Part shown: piece by piece, positions 12,147 through 22,955 of the stretch | Numbering within the stretch: the stretch's first letter is position 1 | Layout of the letters: every line of letters starts with the position of its first letter | From: Uranotaenia lowii | Taxonomy: Eukaryota; Arthropoda; Insecta; Diptera; Culicidae | Direction: 5' to 3' | NCBI RefSeq assembly: GCF_029784155.1 | Contig: NC_073692.1 | Location: 278,958,413-279,022,412, forward strand | DNA: 64,000 bases | Program-made: the position numbers and the translations under genes | Notes under the pieces: model-generated | Seen by the model: the letters and a program-made list of their open reading frames with translations, nothing else | Databases searched by the model: none | Told to the model about the DNA's origin: nothing

Positions 12147-12807
12147 CCCGATCAGGAGAGCATATCAAAATAATAACTCAAATGTATCTCACCAAGATAT
12201 TTACATCTGATTCAGTTATAATTAAGTACTGAAAAATTTAGATTTTAAGTTTTTCTAATCTCAATTATATCTTATTCTGATTGACAGACTTGAATGGGGT
12301 TGAGATAATTTTCAATGATAAAGATTTTTTTCGGGTTGTCCCAAAATAAAATGATTATATCTTATTTTGATATAAGTACAACTTTTTCTGAAACACGGAC
12401 ATCGAAGTCAACGGCCCAAACCGTACATCAATGAGTTTCGCTCAACAGATCCTTAAAATTGGATCCAATTTTTGGGAAACCAAAAATGGAACATGGTTTT
12501 AGCAAAAAATATGGTTTATTGACATTCCACTAGTAATTTTTCTCGAAGCACTCATATCTAGATAAGTTATAATTTTGATAGGTTTTGTTCTGCCCAATAT
12601 CAAATTATGCTATCTGAACAAGATAGAATCTTGAAAGGAGCATATCTAAAATTGATATAATTTAGCTATGATCGTATAGATTTTTTGATATAATTTGAGA
12701 TATTTTAACATCCTACGAGTACTGAATAATAACTCATTTAGATAGGAAAAAAATTAGTATCAAAATATCTCATCTTGATATAATTTAGTTTTTCCCTCCT
12801 GATCGGG
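12147..12807. mobile_element. 661-bp MITE, CCCGATCAGGAG termini, TA duplication
   Basis: Left terminus CCCGATCAGGAG and right terminus CTCCTGATCGGG are perfect 12-bp inverted repeats flanked by TA at 12145-12146 and 12808-12809. The interior is non-coding and enriched in GATAT, ATATCT and TTGATATAATT motifs on both strands. TA duplication and length fit a Tc1/mariner-superfamily or other TA-target MITE. The family name is not known to me. Confidence 0.8.
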
Positions 12808-12837
12808 TACACTATAAGGGGTTGCGCCAAATGGGTG

Positions 12838-12970
12838 TGTAGGTCGAGTCTTTATGCCAACAGTGTTTTTCCAATCATATGATCTTTGATACAGAACACG
12901 ATTCAGCTCATTTTTCGCACAGAGATTTGCTAAATAGGCATTGGATTTTTTAAACTTCTTCTATGAGTGT
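12838..12970 (+). repeat. Composite repeat A, 3' fragment
   Basis: The block CACAGAGATTTGCTAAATAG with GGCATTGGATTTTTT and CTTCTTCTATGAGTGTAGG matches the 3' module of composite repeat A at 63715-63822 (plus) and 32560-32640 (minus). Only this 3' module is present, consistent with 5' truncation as in SINEs and LINEs. The overlapping minus-strand open frame is incidental. Confidence 0.65.
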
Positions 12971-12974
12971 AGGA

Positions 12975-14680
12975 ATGTAAAAAAAAGGAAATTTTAAAAC
13001 GGAAAAGCGCTAGAAAACCTGTAAAATTCTTAGACCTTGAAAATGTATGGAAACGAACCCTCTTTTCTTTGTGTAATAGTGTGGACATTTCTAAAACCTC
13101 CGCTACCCGAATGTTGTTCTCGTAGTATGTGAACGACCCCTTTTGGTTATTACGAGACACCATTTATAAAGAGGTTCATAATTCATGTTGATTGATATTA
13201 AACTGGCATATTTTCTAAGATTTGTGAAAAATTCTCTAGAAATTAATTTACAATAACACACAAGATAAGAAATAAATTAATTCAGATCTTTTTTGACAAA
13301 CAAAGGAGCGGATATTATGTGTGTTATGCATACCCATGGACCCATAAATGTTGACGATGTGTCAGACATTCCAGTTCAGAATTAACATTTCTTAGGTTGC
13401 GTTACACCAAGTCATAAACGCGAGGTAACCTTTATTGCTCTTAGGTTAATTTACGATTTCACCATGAATGCTCGCAGACCCGGAAGGAACAGCAACTTGC
13501 TAATGCATTCACTTGGTTGCCTTCGCAAATATGCAATATCTCACGAATGGAATGAACGACCAACAACCCTCCGCCCATCATAGACTATATCACCATTAAA
13601 GGCAGAAATTGATGAACTGCAACCATTAGCTGCTGCTGCTACGCGCTCGCGTTGGGTGAGAGATGTGGTGCCTTTTTTCTGTACCTTTCTCATATTTTTG
13701 CTGCAGTTCAAAAAATAAACAAGACAACAAACTAATGTGCAAAAAGAAAGACGCTGCTTTATGGCAAATAAGACTGACACAAATGAAGCCGGCCGGCACT
13801 TGTACTTGTTAGTTTTTCCCTCATTTCATCTGCCCAGATCCCGGTTTGATTTATGAATCTTGAATGTAAGTGCTACAACACATCAAGCCGAACTGGGTAA
13901 GTCTATTTGTGTGGATAATTGCATCCCCGTCTTGTTGATTTTATCCATTTATCGGACCATGTTTACAATTGCATAATGGTTGTTTAGTGAGTAATGATAT
14001 GCATTCGTGCATCGGACTCTGCTTTCATTAGGTTTTAGTAAATATGAATGTGTGAAACACTAGATATGCCAAGTCAATGACCACGTTTTGTCATATCCAT
14101 AAACTTCATGAGCTGAATAGATGATAGTATTTTTCCAGTTGGTTTGTTTCGGAAGCAGGCGTGAGTAGTATTCGGAGCAAAACTCCTCTGAAGTCACTGG
14201 AGTGTTGGTTGCCAAAATGGCCTAATAATCTATTCACGGCCATGGCGATCACATTTTTGCAGCTCTTTTTCATGTGCATTTATTCACCACTTGGAGGAAG
14301 TATATTTTTAAGACATTAATCGGCAAAGCGCATCAAATTATGACCATTACCATCAAACAACCTACCAACTAATTCGATCTCAATCGATTACATGCAGCAC
14401 CTAATTTACTTCCGTCATTATCCGCGTATCGAGCTCGGGGCACATCGGTGTAGAAAAATAAATGATGGGGTATAGTTTTTTTTTTTTTTTATAATAACGA
14501 GTTTTAATAGATAATGTTAGGTCATTGAGTATTATTTCTTTTTTGTGTATGTTCAGAATGATCAGTCGGTAGCAAAATTTTCATTTTTTGTAATTGTATT
14601 TTCTATTCGTGTTGACCCATTTTCCATACATTTTTCGAAAAATTATAGTTTTTTTTATGAAGGATCAATCACCGTAATTT
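12975..14680. other. Mostly unique DNA, no gene seen
   Basis: Composition between about 13300 and 14460 is more balanced than the surroundings, with no dispersed repeat recognised, so it may be unique host sequence. No open frame carries a recognisable domain. A 79-codon minus-strand frame at 13541-13780 is not convincing. Confidence 0.5.
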
Positions 14681-14684
14681 ATGT

Positions 14685-14990
14685 TTGTAGATTTAATTTA
14701 TCGGCCTAGCGGTGAAAAGTGATGTCCTTTTTAGTAGGGACATCTAAAGATAAGGATTTTTTTTCATATAGGTGGATAGAAGGTTAGATGAAATAATAGA
14801 TATTGAAAATGAGTGGGTAGAATTTATTTAGAAGCAACTCTATCTGTATCTACCGCTTCATAGTAGTAGGCCCGTGAGGAACAAAAATTTGATATGTTAT
14901 AATCACATATCAAATTTTTGTTCCTCACGGGCCTACTACTATGAAGCGGTAGATACAGATAGAGTTGCATCTACCACCACACATTAGGAT
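14685..14990 (+). repeat. Hairpin element with GGTGAAAAGT head, copy 1
   Basis: The head (CCGTAATTTATGTTTGTAG, then CGGCCTAGCGGTGAAAAGT) closely resembles heads at 29937 and 43905. About 115 bases downstream lies a perfect 63-bp inverted repeat: arm 14834-14896, 9-base loop 14897-14905, arm 14906-14968, with no mismatch between arms. Such identity suggests recent formation or conversion between arms. There is no coding sequence. The class is unclear: it behaves like a snap-back or foldback element, and the outer limits are uncertain. Confidence 0.7.
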
Positions 14991-15074
14991 GCCAAGCGTG
15001 GTCCGCCCCACAAGGGAAAACTTGCAGTGCGAACAAAAAGATGATATGTGATCGCTCAGATATACTCCCTTTAA

Positions 15075-16075
15075 CTCAGAAACGCATCTATGCGTCCAGA
15101 CATTAAAAAGGGTCTATCTCGAAGCTAAAATTATTCCGATGTTGTTTTGATGAAATTTCGAACTTTTCGTCGAGTACCACTCATCATAGTTTGGACACCC
15201 TATTCATTGACCTCAGTGGCCATTTTGTTCCACAATCTCTTCATCTCTGTTGCATCCCGAGTCGTCCTACCATTCTTCTTCATCTTCTTCTTGACAATTG
15301 CCCAAAATTTATCGTTAGGGCGGAATTGAGGGCAGTTGGGTTGGTTGATGTCCTTTTCGACAAAATCCCCCTGTCGGCCCGATGCCACTTTAGTACCTCT
15401 TTGCAGCTTGCCAAATCTGGCGAAAACTTTACTGGTCCTTTGTGAGATCTGATGTACGAAAAAAAAAAGTTTTTTAAGGCACCCCTTCTTGTACATTTTG
15501 GAGTCCATGGTCTTGTTTTTCACAAAAACCGGGGTTTTTCGTCCGCAGCTGCAAATACCTTGCCAGATCAAACACTTTCTTCCCAACTTATCGGCAAAAA
15601 CGAATTTGAACTTGGCGGGGACATCACCCCGACCAGTGGCTTTGTAAAATTTTTGGCCAGGAAGCCGCCCTAAATCCATCTTCACGTACGTTTCGTCATC
15701 CATGAGGATGGATCCGTCGTTCTTCGTTAGAACCTTGTTGCATAAATTCCGGGCCCGTCCTTTGGCTTCTACATTCTTCCTCAATGTCCGGTTTGGTTGC
15801 TTACTGGCCCGATAAGATAGTATTCCTTCGCGCAGACGAATCCTTCTGACAGTGCACCGGTCGGCGTTGAATTTCTTGGCGATATCATAGTCCGACTTCC
15901 CTGGGTTTACCTTGATCGTTCTCAACACCTTAAAATGCAGTTTCCGATCCTTAGATCCACTATAACGCTTGGTATGAATCTGCCGATCGATAGTATGCAT
16001 CTCACGGAAACGTTTGAGAACTCTGCACACGGTAGATTTGACCATCTTTACAGATTTTGCAATTTTTGAACCCGA
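15075..16075 (-). mobile_element. Truncated DD37E Tc1/mariner transposon
   Basis: The transposon body contains a decayed transposase gene. Its 3' side (15075-15200) matches the same side of the relic at 54543-55785, sharing GGTCTATCTCG-like and CATCTATGCGT-like sequence. On the 5' side homology stops inside the first helix-turn-helix region at about 16075, where a tRNA-derived SINE begins. The 5' terminal inverted repeat and N-terminal coding part are therefore missing. Confidence 0.8.
15200..16068 (-). pseudogene. DD37E transposase, truncated and frameshifted
   Basis: It is the relic of an enzyme that cuts and pastes DNA at TA sites. The open part (281 codons, 15200-16045) shows the second helix-turn-helix (RTIKVNPGKSDYDIAKKF), the first catalytic aspartate in ILMDDETYVKMD, and conserved IWQGICSCGRK. 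The second catalytic block survives only in another frame (FSPDLASC near 15410-15440), and three residues after it are missing. The final motif reads FRPNDKFW where the family has RPIEKFW, so the catalytic Glu is replaced by Asp. The N-terminal 40 or so residues are absent because of the adjacent SINE. It cannot encode an active enzyme. Confidence 0.85.
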
Positions 16076-16370
16076 CCACGTCGATTACCGAGAGATTACC
16101 GGTAGCACTACAAGCACACACATATGTAACTAGGTAGGATCTCCAAGTGCTATCTAAGTTTCCTTGAAAAGATCCATTCACATGCATGTGCTGCATCATT
16201 GAGGCGTACAATTCCAAGGTATACCCCCGGCTAGCATTTTACTAATGCAAAAACCGCCAACCTTCATCATACTATACGTGCCAGGTTATGTCACGACTGG
16301 GATTTGATCTCATGGACGTTGGCTTAGGGGACAAGGATGCTATCCTCTAGGCCACGATCTGCTGGCTATT
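16076..16370 (-). repeat. tRNA-derived SINE adjoining a Tc1 relic
   Basis: Read on the minus strand, the head contains a TGGCCTAGAGG match to the RNA polymerase III A box (16344-16354) and GATCAAATCC matching the B box (16300-16309), at tRNA-like spacing. The body runs about 220 bases to the junction with the Tc1 sequence near 16075. The head looks like a degenerate tRNA but forms no clean cloverleaf, so it is not a functional tRNA gene. It resembles in type the tRNA-related SINEs of mosquitoes such as Feilai; identity with that family is not established. Confidence 0.65.
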
Positions 16371-16559
16371 TATTCACTTACTTACGGAACAGAGTCTTGG
16401 CAAATAATTATATGTTTTCAAAACAACCAGAAAATACATACTTTACTCTGCAATGGACCTTGCCACGAGCAAAAATATTATGGATTCAATCACTGGAATT
16501 TGTTTCAAATAGGTTTTTCTTAGGGGGGGGGGGGGGTGTATGAAGCCTTCCTTTCCCCT

Positions 16560-17500
16560 TCCCATCCTCAAAAGCAGGAAGGAGGTGGGGATCCAATTTT
16601 TTTGCAATCAAATACTCTTATATCAAATTTGGTCATATTGGTTGATAAGTTTTAAGCGATTCATCAACATTTATATGGAACCCCCACCGTCCACCATCTC
16701 TCCACACTGAAAGGCAGAAGGGTCTGTAAAATTTCATAGAAACATATCTTGTACTCAAATAGCCTCCCAGGTCAAATTTGATTTTTTATTGTTTGATTAC
16801 TTCTATACCATAAACATTGTATTGGACCCCCTCCCCCATTTCATATGTACTCACTGGAAAGAAGATGGTGTTTCAAACAATCATAGAACCATTTCTCGTA
16901 CCCAAATGATTCCCCATGTCACATATAGTTCCATTTGTTTGATTAGTTCTTGGTTTATGCAAAACAATTTGTTTCCATTTGCTCGATTATTTCTCGAGTT
17001 GTGCGAAAAATTGTAACGGAGCCCCCTTCTCTCCTTCAAATCACCCCACTGGAAGGAGGCAGCAGTATCAAATATTCATAGAAATATTCCTCGTAACTAC
17101 TCAAACACTCTACCCAGCGAAATTTGTTTCATTTGCTGGATAAGTTCTCGAGTTATGTAAAAAATTGTATGAGTGCAGCCTCCCAATTTAAAATTTCCCC
17201 ACAGGAAGAACAGAGAGTTTTCAAAATATCATAGAGACATTTTTGGTATTCAAATGCCTTCCCATGCAATAAATAATGTATAGAAGCACCCCCCCTCCCC
17301 CCTACCATGCCTTTGTCCCCACTGAAAAAGAGATGGGTCAAAAATAACCATAGAAACATTTCTTGTGCTCCAATGCTCTCCCATGCCAAAATGGGTTCCA
17401 ATATCTTAATTAGTTCTCGAGTTATGTAAAAAAATGTAAGGTAGGCCCCCTCCCTGCTTCCTATCTCCCCGCTGAAAGGAGAGAGGGTGACAAAAGAAGA
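16560..17500 (+). repeat. CT-rich tandem array, about 145-bp units
   Basis: Each unit has, in order: a 'cactggaaggagg' block, 'tcaaa-atcatagaaac', 'cgta-caaat', 'catgccaaatttg', 'ttccatttgcttgat', 'tctcgagttatg', 'aaaaattgta' and a C-rich stretch. About six diverged units are recognisable; successive CTCGAGTTATG-like blocks lie near 16993, 17142 and 17415. The same unit recurs at 31430-31820 and 33255-33500 (minus strand) and at 58190-59540 (plus strand). A G run (about 16527-16537) precedes it. Open frames across it are incidental. Confidence 0.75.
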
Positions 17501-17569
17501 AATTGATATTTGTTCCAGCCTAACTAGGAAATTAGCTATCAACAAAAGGAAGAGTCCCATTTCTAAAAG

Positions 17570-19060
17570 AACTAAGCTTTATATGTATTCGATTTATGGG
17601 TGTATAAAAAACTTTAAAATCGCACGATAAAATTCCAAGCTTACTGAATTGTGTACCAAACACGTATTAATTGGTACCTTATATTTAAATTTACGACGTT
17701 AAGCTCATAATTTAATTTGAAGTATATAAATTAAGACCCCAATCGCTTACGTCAGCCATTTCTCTCTAGGAAGTTCGTTCGGTTCCAATATGTATAAATT
17801 GTGGATAATTTCCTACTTCCCGCTTCTGATTTACATGTATAATAACAATTAGAAAGCAACAAGCACACCAAGCCAATAGGTCAGTAGCGTACATTGAACA
17901 AGAAGCGTTGAGGTGAGGTACCGATTCGATTGGCGCGCGGTAGTTCAAATTGCGCATTTTAATTGGTGACTAATCGCACTTACTCTTGCTGCTGTTTTCT
18001 AACAACAAAACAACAAACGACCAAACAACTGTACCGGGCCGGGTTCGTTGTATTCAAATCTCACCATATGTCCTAACCAGAGCGTGAGGTGGTTGATTCA
18101 TTGTTGTTCTTGAAGCTTTCCTATGGTGGGTTTAAAATTTCTTACGAGTTTTGACAACAACACCAAAGGTTCATCTACCGTAAGATGTTTTGTCATTTTC
18201 GATTCGTTTACTGTGCCAATATGAGCCAGACAGAAGAAAAAGCAATATCCCATGCATAATGGGGCTAGACCAAGTGCGGTGGAAGACCACCAAACACGGA
18301 AGTGTGACTAACCTGAGCCGGTCTCGAGAGTGGACATCTATTTAGGCACGTCAAAACAAAACAGTCTTACAAGAAAACTGGTATTTTTGAAGAGTTTGCC
18401 AATTTAATGCTTTTTGTGAAAAAAGGTTAAGATGTAAAGCGGTCTTACACTAAACACTTCAATCTTCAATTTTACAGCCCACCCAACCACATGCTGCGAT
18501 TTAATTTTTTTATGTCAAAATCATACAACAAATCAATATGAAATATTTTTGGCTCCAAAGTTCCTTCGTTGGCAGGATTTTTTTTAATTATCTAAACGTC
18601 ACGAAATTATCTGACGTCACGAAAATTTTACTATTTTTCAATTCATGATTTATTTAACCGTTACATATTGTCGATTTCGATTTTTTGAAAATACTAAAAA
18701 TATTTAGAAAAAAATGTAAATGCTTTCACCAATAAGTTTTTCCTAGTACTGATTATTTTTATTTAAATAATATTCACGTGCTTTTAATTTTTTGGGAATG
18801 AATGGATCTGTTTCATCAACAAATCACATCATTTGTATTGTCTCCAAGCTTATTAATGAATTAATTTTCAGATAATAGTTTGTTTTATACCTTTTAGCTG
18901 AAAAGAAAATTTCGCTGAAAATAAAATTTCGCTGAAAATAAAATGGCGCGTTATGACGCCAATAAACTTTATCGCTGTTAAATAGACTGAAATCATAATT
19001 TCAAAAAATCAATAACATTTGTTGGTTGTATCAAACTGACACTTTTCTTCACTTCGCACT
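17570..19060. other. Unique-looking DNA, no gene seen
   Basis: No repeat family or domain-bearing open frame was recognised. The part at 17750-18400 is less AT-rich than average. A short direct repeat AAAATTTCGCTGAAAATA occurs twice at about 18905-18940. Confidence 0.5.
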
Positions 19061-19061
19061 T

Positions 19062-19132
19062 CGCTTTTTTTACGCGGATTTTCGAATTAACGCGGTTTTT
19101 TTTTTACGCGGATTTTCGAATTAACGCGGTTT
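19062..19132 (+). repeat. ACGCGGATTTTCGAATT tandem repeat, left block
   Basis: Two copies of a unit of about 31 bases (poly-T, then ACGCGGATTTTCGAATTAA, then CGCGG) stand immediately left of the minisatellite. The right block at 20040-20240 has the same unit in the same orientation. The two blocks were probably one array split by, or containing, the minisatellite. Confidence 0.8.
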
Positions 19133-19204
19133 TTCAGAGAAAATATTCTAAGACTTTTTCAAAGGAAAACACTTAGAATCTTTTTTTAGTTGGGAAAATC
19201 TTAG

Positions 19205-19909
19205 CTCTGAGACTAAGAACGTGATACATGAGATCTGAGACCTGAGACTTGAGACCTGAGACCTGAGACATGAAACCTGAGATTTGAGACCTGAAATATG
19301 AGACTCGAGATCTGAGACATGAGACATGAGACATGAGACATAGGACATGAGACCTGAGACATGAGACATGAGACATGAGACATGAGACATGAGACATGAG
19401 ACATGAGACATGAGACATGAGACATGAGACATGAGACCTGAGACATGAGACATGAGACCTGAAACCTGAGACATGAGACATGAGACCTGAGACATGAGAC
19501 CTGAGACATGAGACCTGAGACATGAGACCTAAGACATGAGACCTGAGACATGAGACCTGAGGCATGAGACAGACATAAGACATGAGACCTGAGACCTGAG
19601 ACATGGAACATGAGACCTGAGACATGAGACATGAGCCATGAGACATGAGACATGAGACTGAGACATGAGACATGAGACATGAGACCTGAGACATGAGACA
19701 TGAGACCTGAAACCTGAGACATGAGACATGAGACCTGAGACATGAGACCTAAGACATGAGACCTGAGACATGAGACCTGAGACATGAGACATAAGACATG
19801 AGACCTGAGACCTGAGACATGGAACATGAGGCATGAGACATGAGACCTGAGACATGAGACCTACGACCTGAGACATGGAACATGAGACCTGAGACATGAG
19901 ACATGAGAC
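19205..19909 (+). repeat. 7-bp minisatellite, GAGACAT/GAGACCT
   Basis: About 700 bases are built from around 100 heptamers, mostly GAGACAT and GAGACCT, with rare variants (GAGACTT, GAAACCT, AAGACAT). Pure GAGACAT runs (about 19355-19435) alternate with mixed zones where the two units alternate, and longer blocks recur (for example near 19490-19630 and 19725-19880), which shows higher-order duplication. The plus strand is purine-rich. Because 7 is not a multiple of 3 and the unit lacks stops in several minus-strand frames, long Met-Ser-X-Val-Ser open frames appear; these are artefacts of the repeat. Confidence 0.95.
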
Positions 19910-20039
19910 GATCTGAATTCCACACTGTCAAATAAGCCTCACTATTTTCTACTATTCTATCAATCTAATTGATTTTGTTTTTTATCTTAAAAATAAACTA
20001 TCATTGTACGCAAATTTTTAAATAATCATGGTTCTTACG

Positions 20040-20240
20040 CGTTTTTTTTAGTAACGTGCTTTTTTGCGCGAATTTTTTAATTAAAATGGATTTTTTACGT
20101 GGATTTTCGAATTTTGGGGTTTTTTTTACGTGGATTTTCGAATTAACGAGGTTTTTTTTACGCGGATTTTCGAATTTACGCGATTTTTTTTACGCGGATT
20201 TTCGAATTAACGCTGTTTTTTTTTACGCGGGACGAAATAC
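20040..20240 (+). repeat. ACGCGGATTTTCGAATT tandem repeat, right block
   Basis: Five to six units of 31-32 bases matching the left block at 19062, with ACGTGG and ACGCGG variants near 20097, 20127, 20159, 20190 and 20223. It ends with ACGCGGGACGAAATACC. No coding function. Confidence 0.8.
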
Positions 20241-20408
20241 CGTGTAAAAAAAACCTCAGTGTATTTATTTTTTACAGGTAGTCTGACGTTCAAACAAAAT
20301 TTAAAATTTGTCAATATACAACTTTTGTGAACATTTTAGATTTTTTTTACCAAATCTTTGAAAAGTGGACTTTTTTTTACGAAGATCGCGTTTTCGAAAC
20401 CTCTAAAC

Positions 20409-20500
20409 CAGTGGTTTTCAAACTTTTTTCACTCACCGCCCCCTTTTGCAAAATTTTTGAGCTCGCAACCCCTCAGGGCAAATTCTTAGAAAATCTAAAG
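20409..20500 (+). mobile_element. hAT-like left terminus
   Basis: The sequence CAGTGGTTTTCAAACTTTTT is a typical hAT-superfamily terminal repeat, and is followed by the C-rich ACCGCCCCCTTTTGC block often seen in hAT MITEs. A similar block (ACGCCCCCCAAATTTC, ACGCCCCCCTGGAAG) lies at 22440-22485 and may be the other side of the same element after an internal expansion of about 2 kb. The right terminal repeat itself was not found, nor an 8-bp target duplication, and there is no transposase. Confidence 0.55.
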
Positions 20501-21404
20501 AAAGATAAAATGGATCGTTAAATAATCATTAGATTTTGGCTTTATGTTGTTGTAAGACTTAACTCGAAGTTCTTTAAAATTTACATGAGGGCCAAAGGGG
20601 TAGAGAGTAACATATTTGTAAAAATATTCAATTTTGATTTAATAATGTCGGACGATTCTCCATATTTCAAACTATATTGAGTGATTTTTCAGGTTACTTT
20701 TAATTTTTTTTCTATACTGTTTCATTCGAAATAAAAATGCAAATTTTTGATAAATATATGGAAAATGGCCAAAGTAACAACTTAAAACCGTGTTTTATCG
20801 AAATTAGCTTCTATGCACTTATACCCTCTTGGCTCCAAGGGCCTCATATTGCTTCAAACCTCCAGTATTCTATGTAAAGTTTCCTGGACAATTGCTTAAA
20901 CTGATTGATTAGTTCATATATCTTACATTCTGGTGAACAAAATTCTATATTCATGTACTGCCAAGCCAGTGAATAACGTAAAAAATAGTATTATTTCTTG
21001 ATATCTGAATTTGAGTCTTGTTCAAAGTTATGCTGCATTTACGGGATTTAAAGTTTTAATTAGATTCGTATGACTGAATTCGGGCAATGTTAGTGATAAT
21101 CAAATAGATTAAAAGTTTACCCATAGCAAATGGCACATTTGAACTTTGAATCAATTGAAATAAAGACGAACAAATAAAAACTTAAAATAAAAATCCTAAC
21201 AAAATTCTTTCATATTTTCTTTCAAAAAAAAATTTAATTAAATAACAGATTGCGCCTTTTTACACAGATTTTTTCGAAGAGTATTTCGGTTTAGCAGGTT
21301 TAAAAATTATCAAGCATTGCCATCCAAAATAAATCTTTTTTAGTATAACCCAAAATTATCATACCAAACAAGATCAAAATGTAAAGCGTTTACAGAAACT
21401 GTGA

Positions 21405-21756
21405 CATGTTTTTTGTGCATTTATCAAGGAATAATAATTTTTCGTTTTGATTGTCCAGAATGTTTTTTTAATCTTTGAAACTGTCTTGAAGAAAAAGTCG
21501 TCTCGTTGTTGGCAATTTAATAACAATCGATAGTTGTTAACGAAAGAACGAACAGGAAAACCAAAAAGTTCTCATTTCATAAGAATATTTCAAAAAGTTT
21601 TTAAAACGAAACGAAAACATCATTAGTTTGCAATAGATTTCAATACGCTCAGCCAACAATGAGACGACTTTTTCTTCAAGACAGTTTCATAAAATCAAAA
21701 ATTATTCTGGACAATTGAAACGAAAAATTATTATTCCTTGATAAAGGCAAAATAAA
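21405..21756. repeat. Inverted repeat with about 105-bp arms
   Basis: The left arm, 21405-21514, contains TTTATCAAGGAATAATAATT and GAAACTGTCTTGAAGAAAAA. The right arm, about 21651-21756, is its reverse complement with few differences. The spacer is about 135 bases. It lies inside the hAT-like region and could be a MITE; no target duplication was identified. Confidence 0.75.
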
Positions 21757-21845
21757 CATGCCGAATCATCGTTTTATGATTTTTAGAGACTGAAATCGCC
21801 GAGTAACTTTTTCAAACTTACTGGATCAGTCGATAGGAAATTTAA

Positions 21846-22225
21846 AAGCCCCTTTCGATTTTGGCAACATCCGAATAAAACAGTTTGTATTTGGCAACAT
21901 CCAGAAAAGATGGTTTTATTAGGTCACTGTTTTATTTTTTATTTTCATTTCAAATTAATCAAAATTAATGTAAAGCGTAATATTAGCATGATTTTTTTTA
22001 ATTGGGCTAAAAATAATAGTTTTAAACAGTAAAAATATGATTTTTCCATGTTTTACTGCTTAAAATCAATATTATTGAACAAATTTGAAAAATGTCATTC
22101 TAATATAATGTTCAACATCAATTTTGATTTATTTGAAATAAGAATTAAAAATAAAAAAGTGACAAAAAAACGTTCGATTTTGGCAACATAAAATTTACGA
22201 GCGTGTTGCCAAAAACGAACACGGT
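21846..22225. repeat. CGATTTTGGCAACAT repeat, copy 1
   Basis: The left end (CCCCTTTCGATTTTGGCAAC) has an inverted partner at the right end, whose complement is CCGTGTTCGTTTTTGGCAAC; a second TTTTGGCAACAT lies inside each end. The first 150 bases match 48891-49050 well. It is probably a non-autonomous DNA element with sub-terminal repeats. Confidence 0.6.
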
Positions 22226-22499
22226 CTGTAATTTAAAAAAACCTTTTGGATACATTTTAAGAAAAATTAACTTGCAGCTCTCTAAAATTATAGATACTTA
22301 AGTCATCAGGTTCAAATGTTTAGTTCTGTAACGTAATTTCATTGTTTTGCATTGAACTTACTCGTTGTTGTTTCCAATCTTCGTTGTTTCGTGATTTGTG
22401 AAAATGTGAATTACTACTTCACCGCCCACCTGAGTCCTTTCAACGCCCCCCAAATTTCAAGATAGAACTCAACGCCCCCCTGGAAGCTCTTTGCTGGCT

Positions 22500-22955
22500 T
22501 ATCGTTATATTAAAACTACATAAAGTGAATATGTTCCAAAACAGGGAAGTTTGTTGAAAAATTGTGGCGATTTAAAAAAAAATCATTAATTAGCATATCA
22601 ATTCGAATGGGATATGTATTGAGGTTAGCTCAAATAAAAAAATACAAAAAAGTCACTTTCAATTTTTCATTTTATAAATATTGTTTTGAGTATTTACCAT
22701 CGTAAGTATTTACATGTGATATCTATAAAAACTTAAAAAAAGATATTTTTGCTTAACCAGCTTCAAAAAATTATAAATTTTTCAATAAAATAAATTGAAG
22801 CAATTAAAAGCGACGAATATTTGAAAAGGCACTTTCACAAAACTTGTTTCCTTTTTAATATAAAAATCATAAGCTTGAAAATTTTACAGGATAGAAGTCT
22901 TTGAGTAAGAATTTTGTTTTCTCATGTACAGAATATGTGAAAATGTTCTCATGTA
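22500..22955. other. AT-rich DNA, nothing recognised
   Basis: No gene, inverted repeat or dispersed repeat was identified in this AT-rich interval between the C-rich hAT-like block and the CACTCAG element. Confidence 0.6.

Noticed and set aside
15452..15673. Plus-strand open frames over the 15-kb transposase
   Set aside because: Shadows of the minus-strand transposase; the protein-like signal is all on the other strand.
16295..16366. Possible tRNA gene on the minus strand
   Set aside because: Same reason: Pol III boxes but no clean cloverleaf, followed by a SINE-type body.
17153..17560. 135-codon minus-strand frame
   Set aside because: It lies across the CT-rich tandem array, and its residues follow the repeated units.
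19148..19931. Several overlapping minus-strand open frames of 60-204 codons rich in Met-Ser-His-Val-Ser
   Set aside because: They are translations of the 7-bp minisatellite in different frames; no start context, domain or non-repetitive part supports a protein.
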